From Chloroflexota bacterium (GTDB lineage Bacteria; Chloroflexota; Anaerolineae; Anaerolineales; Anaerolineaceae): 64,000 nucleotides of DNA. The notes under the pieces were generated by a model, which ran no database searches, was not told the DNA's origin, and worked only from the letters and a program-made list of their open reading frames with translations. Every line of letters begins with the position of its first letter. The stretch's first letter is position 1. The stretch is taken from positions 1 through 64,000 of the forward strand of contig CP069394.1 in assembly GCA_016887485.1 (NCBI GenBank), written 5' to 3'. Shown piece by piece: positions 1-8,540 of this stretch. Made by a program: the position numbers and the translations under genes.

Positions 1-737
1 TTTCCTCGTAAAGCCCACAGGAGCGCTTCGTTGAACAGGGTTACACCACCCACCCTGGCATAGGCTTGTGTTCCTGTTCCCGCGGCCAGGAATAATGGCG
101 AGGTCTCGGTTGCGCCGATGGGCTCATCAAGAGTGATTGCGCCACTAAGTGTTTCGAATTTTTTGGCAATGGCAGGCTGTTGTCGGCAAGCATCCACGAA
201 CCAGAACTGGGTCTTGGCTGTGTTCGGGTGGTTCATGCCGGCATGCACGCCGGCCATATCGATCGCGCCTTCGAGCTGGGATAGAAAGTGGGTATCTCCA
301 AAATCGCTCAGAAGAACGATAGCGCCTGTCTTTGTGATTTGAACACCATGTCCTGCAATATAAACGATTGCAATATTATCTACACTGGCATCACAGGCAT
401 GGCGAAATTCACCGAGGTCTATTCTGACGTTGTTTGTGGTGGCGGAAGAATCCACAGGGAGTAAAGCAGCAATATCAGGGTTAATTTCTTCTCCATCAGC
501 CGGTGAAAGCAACACCCTTAGACTGCGCAGCGGGGCATGATCACATTGATACTCATTGAGCAGCCAGGCGGCGAATTCGGAAGCGGATCTGGCGGCGGCA
601 CTTAATTGCTCCATTCCGAAACTAATACCGGTGGGTGTGGGATCTTTTCCATCGACTAAGTGGAGGTATTCACTCACGCCAATGACCAGGGCATGAGTGC
701 CGGGTTGAGTTAGATCTTCTGGAATCAGTGATGACAT
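1..737 (-). CDS. Caspase-like protease (peptidase C14 family), C-terminus cut by window edge
   Basis: The frame is open from the ATG at 737 to the left edge (about 245 residues, no stop), so the gene is partial. The start follows GAGGTG about 4 nt upstream. The protein begins with a caspase-type first strand (THALVIGVSEY, residues 14-24). It carries both hallmarks of the p20 domain: the histidine in YIAGHGVQ (His130) and the cysteine in FVDACRQQ (Cys184). Members of this clan cleave after basic or acidic residues, and bacterial members often act in programmed cell death or defence. A role here is inference. It lies 160 bp downstream of an unknown gene on the same strand and probably shares its transcript. 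Any C-terminal sensor or effector domain would be outside the window. Confidence 0.85.
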   Translation of the reverse strand, partial: MSSLIPEDLTQPGTHALVIGVSEYLHLVDGKDPTPTGISFGMEQLSAAARSASEFAAWLLNEYQCDHAPLRSLRVLLSPADGEEINPDIAALLPVDSSATTNNVRIDLGEFRHACDASVDNIAIVYIAGHGVQITKTGAIVLLSDFGDTHFLSQLEGAIDMAGVHAGMNHPNTAKTQFWFVDACRQQPAIAKKFETLSGAITLDEPIGATETSPLFLAAGTGTQAYARVGGVTLFNEALLWALRG

Positions 738-897
738 GTTCACCTCACTAATTACTGGAAGAGGACCTTCTTAAGCTAAGTTCCTCTTTGACCGTTTCCA
801 ATAGAGGCCTTCCGTTCCTAAGTTCCCCCATTGTGTCAGGATTGTTCAGCCGCTGTCATTGAACCATTTGTTGAACTCAAAACAAGAATTATGAGGG

Positions 898-1938
898 TTA
901 AGTAACCTTCAATTTTGTCTCATGAATGTTCTCGTTGTATCCATTAAACAACTTTTGTAATTCATCAATTTTTTCTTTGTCTTCTTCCGAATTTAGCGTT
1001 GCAATTTTGTCTTTAATTTCAATAGCTGCCTGGTTATATTTCAAGTCATTATATAAACTCATGGCTTCGGTAATTACCTTGGTAACTTTCTCACCAGGCT
1101 CATCTCCATAAAAATCTTCCAAAATCTCAGCGGAAGCCAGCAGCGGTTGAAATTCATCCAAACTATTATCTTTTCTTCCATCTATCACAACAATGACATA
1201 GGGGGCATCCCCTTCATATTTTTCATCTTCAGAGTTACCAAGGAAAACACGATTCTTATCGTCTTTGAATAGTGTCAAACCCTTGAATTCAGCCTCATCG
1301 TTCGTATTACAAATGCAATACCAATTCGGCAGGAAAGTTCCAAAGGGTCCATTGAACTCAATATTCAGGACACCATTCATGTAACCGGCATCTTCGATGA
1401 ATATCTTCCCCAATTCCTTGCCAAAATTTATGACTGAGGAAATAGAAAAGAGATAGACAGATGCCGGGGCGAAAACCGGAAGGACTCCCGCACTGTTCAG
1501 CGCTTTGCTCAGCTGCTCAAAGAGCTTGTCATCAAATTTCTTGATATCAAAGCTGATCGAGATATCAATTTTCTGTTCAACCATCGCAGGAGAGTAAAAG
1601 ACATAGGGTGTGCCAACGTTTGCCGGATCAATATGTAAATATTGATTGTCTTTAATTTGATTGACAAGTTGGTTCACGGCTTTTGGAGATTTTGTGCCGA
1701 CTGTGGCTTTTGCCTTCTTAACCGTTGAGGAGACCAATAATCTGGGTGCGCCGAGGCCAAACTTGGATGGGTGCTTCCCTGTATACATAGTATAAATTTG
1801 AACTAACAATGGCCTCCCAATACCAATTTCTTTAAATACAAATTGGCTCTTAGTCCCCATTGGTTCAAGCGCCCCCTTCCGCTTGAGATACTGGTCCTTT
1901 GAGACAGGTTTGTTCCCCAACCCATATAACACTGACAT
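898..1938 (-). CDS. Uncharacterised 346-residue protein upstream of the caspase-like gene
   Basis: I do not recognise a family. The start is well supported by AGGAGGA three nt before the ATG. There is no signal peptide and no clear membrane segment, so it is probably cytoplasmic. The middle part (residues about 120-260) has alternating hydrophobic segments suggestive of beta structure, including PYVIVVIDGR near residue 245. The C-terminal 80 residues are charged and probably helical, with many Lys and Glu. The gene is clearly more AT-rich than the housekeeping genes around it, which hints at acquisition by transfer. It and the caspase-like gene run in the same direction with no obvious terminator between them, so the two may work together as substrate, regulator or sensor and protease. 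That link is inferred from position only. Confidence 0.7.
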   Translation of the reverse strand: MSVLYGLGNKPVSKDQYLKRKGALEPMGTKSQFVFKEIGIGRPLLVQIYTMYTGKHPSKFGLGAPRLLVSSTVKKAKATVGTKSPKAVNQLVNQIKDNQYLHIDPANVGTPYVFYSPAMVEQKIDISISFDIKKFDDKLFEQLSKALNSAGVLPVFAPASVYLFSISSVINFGKELGKIFIEDAGYMNGVLNIEFNGPFGTFLPNWYCICNTNDEAEFKGLTLFKDDKNRVFLGNSEDEKYEGDAPYVIVVIDGRKDNSLDEFQPLLASAEILEDFYGDEPGEKVTKVITEAMSLYNDLKYNQAAIEIKDKIATLNSEEDKEKIDELQKLFNGYNENIHETKLKVT

Positions 1939-2288
1939 GATTCCTCCTGAATGCCTATCGTCAAAATAATTCGCTGATATTTAAAAGGATAAATATCCAT
2001 TTCTTAATTTTTATTTTGGGCTTGTTATTTTAGTGGATACGAAAATGAGCTGCGTTAAATTTTGGGATGTCCCCGAAGAATCTGTGATCACCCTATTTAA
2101 ATGAGCATTTATATCAGTTTAAAATTAACATTTTTTTAATTATATACTTTAGCAGGCTCAAGATCAATAAGGGTTTTCTCATGTCAGGCCTGGAAAAATT
2201 GAACCCCTCAAGATGATTAGTGTTTTTCTTGAGGGGTTCGGCATTGGTTTTGATTTAAGAGGACGATTATTCTATCATCGCCTAATTA
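1939..2288. other. AT-rich intergenic region
   Basis: No gene is seen here. It holds the upstream region of the 346-residue protein gene (minus strand) and the terminator of the PAP2-like gene. The middle is strongly AT-rich. No further structure was recognised. Confidence 0.5.
2192..2239 (-). terminator. Rho-independent terminator after the PAP2-like gene
   Basis: A perfect 12-bp inverted repeat (GAACCCCTCAAG at 2201-2212, complement at 2228-2239) is followed on the minus strand by an AATTTTT run. It sits 50 bp past the stop of the minus-strand gene ending at 2289. Confidence 0.75.
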
Positions 2289-2870
2289 CTACCCCATATG
2301 CACCATGGAGATCATCGCCAGTGAGATGAAGGGGATCGTGTTACCCGCCAACAACTGGGGCCAGGTGTGGCGTTTCATATAGAGGCTTGCCAGCCAGGTG
2401 ATGGCCAGGACGCCAAAGCCCAGGTAACCGATGGGCTGCCCGAAATAGACCAGCAGCATGAAGGGCCCTGCCACGCCGCAGGCGTGGCCACTGGCTTTGA
2501 AATGGAGCACTTTGTTGGTCAGCCCGACCAGCGAGCCAGAAATCAGGTAAGCCACATAGATGATGATAACGTCCTGGGTTGCGCGGGTGGCAATGGCGAA
2601 GATCAGCCCGCCGATATAACCTGCCACGGCAAACAACATGGCGAGTTTTCTCTGGCCTTCACGCCCGCCATCTCTAAATTTCCTGAAGAGTGGCTGCAGG
2701 GGGTAGGCCAGCAATGGAAGCCCTGTCAGGAAGAAAACCGTCGCTGCAAAGGTCAATTGATTTCCAAAGGTCTGTGGAGCGCGCAGATAGAGGGTGATGA
2801 GCAGCACCAGAGCCATGAAGGGGGCCACTGTGAATATCCGGATGAAGTAAGCCAGTTTATTTTTGATCAT
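2289..2870 (-). CDS. PAP2-superfamily-like integral membrane protein
   Basis: A 193-residue protein with five or six hydrophobic segments. Residues about 123-131 (KASGHACG) and 166-177 (RHTWPQLLAGN) resemble the second and third phosphatase motifs of the PAP2 superfamily. The classical first motif (Lys-x6-Arg-Pro) is not evident, so catalytic activity is uncertain. If active it would dephosphorylate a lipid phosphate at the membrane. The ATG overlaps the stop of the upstream DegV gene by four bases (ATGA), so the two are translationally coupled. DegV proteins bind fatty acids, so the pair may act in lipid handling. That functional link is inference. Confidence 0.65.
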   Translation of the reverse strand: MIKNKLAYFIRIFTVAPFMALVLLITLYLRAPQTFGNQLTFAATVFFLTGLPLLAYPLQPLFRKFRDGGREGQRKLAMLFAVAGYIGGLIFAIATRATQDVIIIYVAYLISGSLVGLTNKVLHFKASGHACGVAGPFMLLVYFGQPIGYLGFGVLAITWLASLYMKRHTWPQLLAGNTIPFISLAMISMVHMG

Positions 2871-3751
2871 TTTCGTTCATCTCCAATGAAGAACAGCGCC
2901 ACTGTACCGGGGCCAGTATGGGAACCGATGGTTGTCCCGATGTCATTGATCCGCACTTTGCCATTCAGGTGTGGGAATGAGCCCTCGATCAAATCTGCAA
3001 CGGCCCTGGCGTCCTCGAAACATGCGGATTGGGAGATGAAGCATTTTCCGCTGTAGTCCAGGCTGTCTTTGGCGTGTTCCGTCATCTTCTGCACGATTCG
3101 CTGGATCACTTTCTTTTTGGAGCGGACCTTTTCGCGCGGGACAAGGTGTCCGTCTGCGTCCATGTTCATCAGCGGACATATATGTAATAGCGTTCCTACC
3201 ATGCCTTCGGTCTTTGAGATTCGTCCCCCTCGGATATAAAACGAGAGGTCCGTTGAAAAGAACCAGTGATGGATGAAAAGCCGGTTATCTAAGGCATATT
3301 GATGCAGCTCATCAAAGGAGGCACCGTTGTCCCGTTTGTCGGCCAGTGTGTCCATAAAGAGGCCGTAACCTGAAGACGCTCCCCGCGAATCGACAATCTC
3401 AATTTCCCTTGCAGGATATTGGGCCTTCAGTTCGGTGCGTGCGATTATGGCAGCGTTATACGAGCCGGAAATGCCTGATGAGGTGCTGATATGCAAAATA
3501 TCCAGGCCTTTTTTCAGGAAAGGCTCAAAGAAGGCTTTGTATTCTGCCACATTCACCTGAGAGGTCGTTGATTCGGAACCTTCGGCCAGCTTTCTGTAAA
3601 ACTGATCGAATGGCATTGACTGACCGAGGTCATCAGGATAGGTCACGCCATCCATGGTGAAATGGAAGCAGACATAGGGGATCTCTCGGTCGTCAAAATA
3701 GCTATTGGGCATATCCGCTGTCGAACAGCAGGTCAATACATAGTCACTCAT
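2867..3751 (-). CDS. DegV family fatty-acid-binding protein
   Basis: A 294-residue cytoplasmic protein. The start at 3751 is chosen because AAGGAGG lies about 8 nt upstream; a longer frame reaches 3811 but has no such site. It shows the DegV pattern: an N-terminal STADMP segment, SxxSGISGSYNAA near residues 90-102 (lipid carboxylate binding loop), a VDSRGASSGYG segment, and the C-terminal IGTTIGSHTGPGTVALFF motif. Family members bind long-chain fatty acids and some (FakB) deliver them to a fatty-acid kinase. No kinase gene is visible here. It is the first gene of a two-gene unit with the PAP2-like protein. Confidence 0.9.
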   Translation of the reverse strand: MSDYVLTCCSTADMPNSYFDDREIPYVCFHFTMDGVTYPDDLGQSMPFDQFYRKLAEGSESTTSQVNVAEYKAFFEPFLKKGLDILHISTSSGISGSYNAAIIARTELKAQYPAREIEIVDSRGASSGYGLFMDTLADKRDNGASFDELHQYALDNRLFIHHWFFSTDLSFYIRGGRISKTEGMVGTLLHICPLMNMDADGHLVPREKVRSKKKVIQRIVQKMTEHAKDSLDYSGKCFISQSACFEDARAVADLIEGSFPHLNGKVRINDIGTTIGSHTGPGTVALFFIGDERK

Positions 3752-4156
3752 GCGCTTTTCCTCCTTAAAATTCGTAATAAAAACTTTTTTGTCTTCGAGC
3801 CTGGCCACCAATATACTCGAAGAAATATATGAAATTGCTCTACAGATGCTCTCTAGCTGCGCTATTCACAGTTCTCATGAGAATAGAGAGGTTTTGGTCG
3901 ATTTCTACTGGCGGTAGAGGCGGGCTATCAGGATTGATGGGTTGGAATCCGTTAGGGTTTAGGTGACAGCAATTATTTTTGAATGTCTGGGTTTTTTATG
4001 AAATTTTCACTCTACACTTTTTGTGTTTACGAGTGCATGATTAGATTCACAAATACTGGATCGTTAAATTTTGTCCTAGATCCTGGCGATCGCTCACAGA
4101 TGAACACTATGTTATACTGAAAAAGTTAATCTCGGAAGCGGAAGATTGTTCTCATC
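3752..4156. other. Divergent intergenic region between DegV and XRE genes
   Basis: No gene is seen. It carries the upstream regions of the minus-strand DegV gene and the plus-strand XRE regulator. A TGtTATACT extended -10 box lies at 4110-4118, 38 bp before the XRE start. No clear -35 or operator was found. Confidence 0.5.
4110..4118 (+). promoter_or_regulatory. Extended -10 promoter element for the XRE regulator gene
   Basis: TG-t-TATACT at 4110-4118 matches an extended -10 box. No good -35 hexamer lies 17 bp upstream, which is usual for extended -10 promoters. The gene starts at 4157. Confidence 0.5.
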
Positions 4157-4747
4157 ATGGATACAAAATCAATAATTGCAAACAATTTAATTGAGCTAAG
4201 AAAATCGAAAAAGTGGACGCAGATTGAGCTTGCTGAAAGATTGAATTATTCAGATAAGGCGATCTCAAAATGGGAACGGGCTGAGTCACTCCCGGACGTG
4301 ATCGTGCTTCAACAAATTGCCGATTTATTTTCAGTATCCGTGGATTATCTGCTTGAGGAGAAGCACAACAAGAAAGCGGATCTATCTTCAACGGGGAATA
4401 AGCATCAGCAGCGCAACCATCTTGTGATCACACTGCTTTCCACCATGCTGGTGTTCCTAATCGCTACCATCGTCTTCGTCATCTTAGGTTTGTTATCCGT
4501 CAGCGTTCCAATCTGGATGGTGTACATCTATGCCATTCCTGTGGCTTGCATCGTGCTGATCGTGTTCAATTCGATTTGGGGGAAGGGTACTTGGAATTAT
4601 GTTTTTATCTCGATGCTTCTGTGGAGCTTGTTGCTAGCGATCTATCTGACTTTCATGGAACAAAAAAGCTGGCTGATCTTCCTGATTGGCATCCCTGGAC
4701 AACTGATCATCTTGCTTTGGACGCGATTGAAATTCATTCGTAAATAA
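4157..4747 (+). CDS. XRE-family transcriptional regulator with C-terminal membrane domain
   Basis: A 196-residue protein. Residues 5-62 form a Cro/C1-type helix-turn-helix (LRKSKKWTQIELAERLNYSD, then KAISKWERAESLPDV). Residues about 85-190 contain four hydrophobic segments, so the DNA-binding domain would be tethered to the inner face of the membrane. Such XRE-membrane fusions are common in Firmicutes and Chloroflexota, with mostly unknown targets. The gene stands alone between DegV and selC, and its regulon cannot be read from the sequence. Confidence 0.85.
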   Translation: MDTKSIIANNLIELRKSKKWTQIELAERLNYSDKAISKWERAESLPDVIVLQQIADLFSVSVDYLLEEKHNKKADLSSTGNKHQQRNHLVITLLSTMLVFLIATIVFVILGLLSVSVPIWMVYIYAIPVACIVLIVFNSIWGKGTWNYVFISMLLWSLLLAIYLTFMEQKSWLIFLIGIPGQLIILLWTRLKFIRK

Positions 4748-4806
4748 ACGCCAAGCGGTGATAATAAAACTCTCAGCTTCTATTAGCAGGTAGATTAAAT
4801 AAATAA

Positions 4807-4901
4807 CGGGAATGGATGGGAGTCGAACCCACCACGGCTCGCCACGCGACCCGACAACCGATTTTGAAGACCGGGAGGCCCACCGGGACCTAACCATTCC
4901 C
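4807..4901 (-). tRNA. selC: tRNA-Sec (anticodon TCA)
   Basis: The reverse complement folds as a selenocysteine tRNA of about 95 nt. It has an 8-bp acceptor stem (GGGAATGG with CCATTCCC), a G discriminator and a long 6-bp D stem with a tetraloop. The anticodon loop is CTTCAAA (anticodon TCA), and there is a long variable arm and a T loop TTCGACT on a 5-bp stem. The 3' CCA is not encoded. The 8-bp acceptor and extended D stem distinguish it from a serine tRNA or a suppressor tRNA. It implies that SelA, SelB and SelD are encoded elsewhere in this genome. The UGA-containing rhodanese gene at 30564-31019 is a client. Confidence 0.95.
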
Positions 4902-5030
4902 AAGGTTAAGCATAACCCAGCCGCCTTTCGAATGTCAACCTTTTTTGGTCGAATATGCAGACTTTAACCGCATGACTTCAATGGTAAAATCAAAATACAA
5001 TTGATCATTAAATAGGAGAACCGTCTTTCG

Positions 5031-6491
5031 ATGACAGAGCAGACATACACACCTGACTGGGTCAAAAACGCGATCTTTTACCAAATATTCCCCGACCGAT
5101 TTGCAAAATCCGATTCACTTGAAAAACCTACCTATATTGAACCCTGGGACGCTCCTCCCACCCGTCTGGGCTTTAAAGGCGGCGACCTGTTGGGAGTCTA
5201 TGAAAAACTGGATTACCTGCAGGACCTGGGGATCAATGCGATTTATTTCAACCCGATCTTCATGTCCACCGTTAACCATCGCTATCATACATACGACTAC
5301 TGGCATGTGGACCCGATCCTCGGGGAGAATCCAATCTTTTATATGCTATTGAATGAGGCCCACGCCCGCGGGATGCATATTGTGCTGGATGGGGTTTTCA
5401 ACCATGCCAGCCGGGGCTTTTTCCAGTTCAACCATATCCTGGATAACGGCGAAAAATCACCTTACCTGGACTGGTTCCATGTCTATGGCTTCCCGATGAA
5501 CGCTTATCAGGGCAAGCCGAATTATTCCTGCTGGTGGAACCTGCCCGCTCTGCCGCAATTCAACACCGATAACCCTCAGGTGCGCAAATTCCTCTTTGAG
5601 GTGGCCAAGCACTGGATTGAACAGGGCGCGGATGGCTGGCGGCTGGATGTCCCCTTTGAAATCAAGGACGAGTCCTTCTGGCGCCAGTTCCGGGCCGCCA
5701 CCAAACTGGCGAACCCCGATGCTTACCTGGTGGGGGAGATCCCCTCTGAGGCGCAGGACTGGCTGCAAGGTGATATGTTTGACGGCGTGATGAATTATCA
5801 ATTCTCGGCAGCATTGGTCGGCTTTTTCGGCACGGGTTATCGCGATGAGGCGATGATCTCAGGCATGATGGGCCTGCCGGAGGTGCCGGTGCTGGATGCC
5901 AAGGCATTCCTGGAACGGGTGAAAGTGCTGCTGGAGATTTACCCCCGGCAGAATGTCCTGGCTCAACTGAACCTGCTGGACAGCCACGACATGCCCCGAT
6001 TCCTCTCGATGGTCAGTGAGAACAAGGACATCTTCCGACTGGCGACACTTTTCCAGATGACCTATCCCGGAGCGCCCTGCATTTATTATGGCAACGAGAT
6101 CGGGATGTCCGGTGGGCGGGACCCTGAGAACCGGGCGCCGTTCCCCTGGCATGACGAGTCGAAATGGGACCACGAGCTGCGCAACGCGATCAAGACCTAT
6201 GCCCATCTGCGGCTGGATCATCCCGTGCTACGTACCGGTGAGTTTGTGCCGGTGTATGGCGAAGGCCGCACGATTGCCTTTTTGCGCCATCTGGGCCGCG
6301 AAAGGGTGCTGGTGGCGATCAATGCAGGTGGTGTGCCCTGGGATATCAATATCCCCGTCACGCCGCACCTGGCGGAGGGTATGGTGGTGGAAGATCTGTT
6401 GGGCGGCGGCGGTGCGATTGTGGAAGATGGACATCTCCGCAAGGCGGTCATCCCGCCCTGGCAGGGTGCGGTTTTCAGCCCCACAGCCTGA
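5031..6491 (+). CDS. GH13 alpha-glycosidase (cyclomaltodextrinase/neopullulanase-like)
   Basis: A 486-residue cytoplasmic enzyme without signal peptide, preceded by AGGAGA. It has the alpha-amylase barrel motifs in order: YFNPIF, DGVFNH (residues about 119-124), GWRLDVP with the nucleophile Asp206, LVGEI with the acid/base Glu236, and LLDSHD with Asp320. The Trp/Asn-rich substrate segment (NYSCWWNLPALPQFN) is typical of neopullulanase/cyclomaltodextrinase-type GH13 enzymes, which hydrolyse alpha-1,4 bonds of imported maltodextrins. The N-terminal immunoglobulin-like domain found in many such enzymes is missing, since the barrel starts at about residue 10. It is a single-gene unit with its own terminator. 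Confidence 0.9.
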   Translation: MTEQTYTPDWVKNAIFYQIFPDRFAKSDSLEKPTYIEPWDAPPTRLGFKGGDLLGVYEKLDYLQDLGINAIYFNPIFMSTVNHRYHTYDYWHVDPILGENPIFYMLLNEAHARGMHIVLDGVFNHASRGFFQFNHILDNGEKSPYLDWFHVYGFPMNAYQGKPNYSCWWNLPALPQFNTDNPQVRKFLFEVAKHWIEQGADGWRLDVPFEIKDESFWRQFRAATKLANPDAYLVGEIPSEAQDWLQGDMFDGVMNYQFSAALVGFFGTGYRDEAMISGMMGLPEVPVLDAKAFLERVKVLLEIYPRQNVLAQLNLLDSHDMPRFLSMVSENKDIFRLATLFQMTYPGAPCIYYGNEIGMSGGRDPENRAPFPWHDESKWDHELRNAIKTYAHLRLDHPVLRTGEFVPVYGEGRTIAFLRHLGRERVLVAINAGGVPWDINIPVTPHLAEGMVVEDLLGGGGAIVEDGHLRKAVIPPWQGAVFSPTA

Positions 6492-6511
6492 GTTATTCCC
6501 TTAACAAAAAT

Positions 6512-6540
6512 GACCGGTCAGAATTGCTGACCGGTTTTTT
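6512..6540 (+). terminator. Rho-independent terminator after the GH13 gene
   Basis: ACCGGTCAG at 6513-6521 pairs with CTGACCGGT at 6527-6535, followed by a T run. It lies 20 bp after the stop. The arms also allow use from the minus strand for the convergent methyltransferase gene. Confidence 0.85.
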
Positions 6541-6560
6541 GATTTAATTCGAGGTTGATA

Positions 6561-7559
6561 TCAGCTTCTTTTATCTTTGCGAGCCACATCAAGTATGGCG
6601 ATCTTGGTGGGGTGGTTGAAAGGCGCGGGGTCCGCAGGGGGTGTGTCGACGATGGTTTTTGGTGTTCCGGTGATGTCCGCAGGGATGGGGATGATCTTTC
6701 CGAATGATAGGTATTCCGATTCGCAAAGGGCTTGCAGCTCCGCCATGAAATCCTCCCCAGGCAGGAAAAGGCTGTTATTGATCACCACCAGCTTGCCGCC
6801 ATGTCCCACCAGGGGGCGCACTTTGTTGATCAGTCGGGTGGTTTGATTTTGCCAGTCCACACGTCCGGCAGCGGTGGTTGAAAAGAAAGGGGGATCGAGG
6901 ATCACGATATCAAAGAGACGCTCCTGCCGGCGCAGACGGTCGCTCACTTTGAAGAAATCACCTGGCAGAATTCGAGTCTTGGTAGAGTCTAATTCGTTCA
7001 ATTGCCATGATTTGAGAGCGAATTCGAGGAATTTTTGATCCAGATCGGTTTGGATAACCTCAATCGCGCCACCAACGCCCGCGGCTACCCCGAAACTGCC
7101 GGTATAGGCAAAGGTGTTCAGCACCTTCTTACCATCCGCTTGCTCCCGCAGCCAACGGCGTAAATTGCGGGTATCAAGATAGAACCCGGCGTCCTGGTTC
7201 ATTTGGAGGTCGAGGGCATAGGGAATGCCATCTTCGGTGATCTGCTTTGGGAGGGCGCTGCCAGCCAGCAGCCGCCCGTTGCGTGAGGCGGTGTCTTTGG
7301 CCTGGCGCTGTTTGAGCAGGATAGTGTCGGTGCCGAATTTCGATGAGAGTGCCCAATCCGTTAGCTCATCAAAGGAAACCTCGCTGTCAGCTGTGAGCCC
7401 ATGATCGAGGATGACTAGGGTGTTGGCGTAGCGGTCCAAAACCAGGCCGGGGCAGCCTTCATAGAACCCATTGAACAGGCGGTAGGCTTCAGTTGTCTCG
7501 GCCAGCCCTGATCGGACCTGGCTGGCAGTGGTGATAATATCCAGGAGTTTTTTTGTCAT
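6561..7559 (-). CDS. RlmI-like class I SAM-dependent RNA methyltransferase
   Basis: A 332-residue protein. The C-terminal two thirds are a Rossmann methyltransferase with a SAM-binding motif NTFAYTGSFGV (residues about 146-156), an acidic strand-2 end (QTDLDQ) and the catalytic-type motif DPPFFS. The order matches the RlmI/RlmK group that methylates cytosine C5 or guanine in 23S rRNA. An N-terminal segment with YRLFNGFYEGCPGLVLDRY precedes it, as in RlmI after its PUA domain, but a full PUA domain is not present. The exact RNA target is therefore unknown. It is convergent with the GH13 gene. Confidence 0.8.
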   Translation of the reverse strand: MTKKLLDIITTASQVRSGLAETTEAYRLFNGFYEGCPGLVLDRYANTLVILDHGLTADSEVSFDELTDWALSSKFGTDTILLKQRQAKDTASRNGRLLAGSALPKQITEDGIPYALDLQMNQDAGFYLDTRNLRRWLREQADGKKVLNTFAYTGSFGVAAGVGGAIEVIQTDLDQKFLEFALKSWQLNELDSTKTRILPGDFFKVSDRLRRQERLFDIVILDPPFFSTTAAGRVDWQNQTTRLINKVRPLVGHGGKLVVINNSLFLPGEDFMAELQALCESEYLSFGKIIPIPADITGTPKTIVDTPPADPAPFNHPTKIAILDVARKDKRS

Positions 7560-7612
7560 GCCTCAATTTTACCTTATCTCTTAAGATCAATTTAGGTAAG
7601 GCTAATAAACTA

Positions 7613-7641
7613 TTTACTAATCACTAAAATTATGTTATACT
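7613..7641 (+). promoter_or_regulatory. Promoter of the ZIP transporter gene
   Basis: TTTACT at 7613-7618, a 17-bp spacer and TATACT at 7636-7641. The -10 is preceded by TGt, making it an extended -10. AAGGAG follows before the ATG at 7676. Confidence 0.6.
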
Positions 7642-7675
7642 CATTTTAATTAAGAATAAATAAGGAGATTGAAGT

Positions 7676-8488
7676 ATGATCGCTTTTTTGGAACAATATT
7701 CGCCGATTATTCAGGCTTTATTTGGTACTCTTTTTACCTGGGGAATGACCGCGGTTGGGGCAGGGATGATCTTCTTCACCAAACAGGTGAGTCGAAAATT
7801 ATTGGATGGGATGCTGGGCTTTGCTTCGGGCGTGATGATCGCCGCCAGTTATTGGTCGCTGCTCGCCCCGGCCATTGAAATGTCAGAAGGGCTGGATGTG
7901 CCCTCCTGGGTGCCCGCAACCGTCGGTTTCCTGATTGGTGGGGGCTTCCTTTTTGCGGTGGATAAGCTGCTGCCGCACTTGCACCAGAGTCTGGATACAT
8001 CCTATAAGGAAGGTTTGAAGTCATCATGGCAGCGCAGTGTGCTGCTGGTGACGGCAATCACCCTGCATAACATCCCGGAAGGTCTGGCAGTTGGGGTGGC
8101 TTTTGGCGCTGCCTCAGCTGGCCTGGGAGATGCGGGTTTAGCTTCGGCTGTAGCTCTTGCCATTGGCATTGGCATTCAGAACTTCCCCGAGGGGTTGGCA
8201 GTGTCCGCACCTCTAAGGCGCGAGGGCTGGAAGCTGGGGAAGGCATTCGTGTTTGGTCAGGCATCTGGCATTGTTGAGCCGATTGCTGCAGTGATTGGTG
8301 CAGCAGCTACTCTGATCATGCGGCCGATCCTGCCCTACGCGCTGGCCTTTGCGGCAGGCGCAATGATCTATGTGGTGGCTGAGGAGCTGATCCCCGAATC
8401 CAAACGGGAAGGACACTCGGATATCCCCACGATTGGTGTGATGCTCGGGTTTGCTGTGATGATGCTTTTGGATGTTGCTTTGGGATAG
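7676..8488 (+). CDS. ZIP family divalent metal transporter
   Basis: A 270-residue integral membrane protein with about eight hydrophobic segments. It contains the two ZIP signatures HNIPEGLAVGVAFGA (transmembrane segment 4, residues about 127-141) and FPEGLAVSAPLRREG (segment 5, about 170-184). These supply the His, Asn, Glu and Pro ligands of the binuclear metal site. It resembles ZupT-type and GufA-type bacterial importers of zinc, iron or manganese. The start is set by AAGGAG about 9 nt upstream. It is monocistronic with its own promoter and terminator. No Zur-like or Fur-like operator was recognised. Confidence 0.9.
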   Translation: MIAFLEQYSPIIQALFGTLFTWGMTAVGAGMIFFTKQVSRKLLDGMLGFASGVMIAASYWSLLAPAIEMSEGLDVPSWVPATVGFLIGGGFLFAVDKLLPHLHQSLDTSYKEGLKSSWQRSVLLVTAITLHNIPEGLAVGVAFGAASAGLGDAGLASAVALAIGIGIQNFPEGLAVSAPLRREGWKLGKAFVFGQASGIVEPIAAVIGAAATLIMRPILPYALAFAAGAMIYVVAEELIPESKREGHSDIPTIGVMLGFAVMMLLDVALG

Positions 8489-8510
8489 GGTGTTTGATGA
8501 GTGAAATGAG

Positions 8511-8538
8511 AACCGGCGATTTTTATTGCCGGTTTTTT
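8511..8538 (+). terminator. Rho-independent terminator after the ZIP gene
   Basis: AACCGGC at 8511-8517 pairs with GCCGGTT at 8528-8534, followed by a run of six T. Confidence 0.85.
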
Positions 8539-8540
8539 AT

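Noticed and set aside
118-342. Plus-strand gene antisense to the caspase-like gene
   Set aside because: The minus strand encodes a recognisable caspase domain across this stretch. The plus-strand frame has no recognisable motif.
898-2870. Defence island extending from the caspase pair into DegV/PAP2
   Set aside because: DegV and the PAP2-like gene are a separately terminated housekeeping-type unit, and no further defence genes are seen on that side.
4807-4901. tRNA-Ser or a UGA suppressor tRNA
   Set aside because: The 8-bp acceptor, 6-bp D stem and TCA anticodon are specific to tRNA-Sec.
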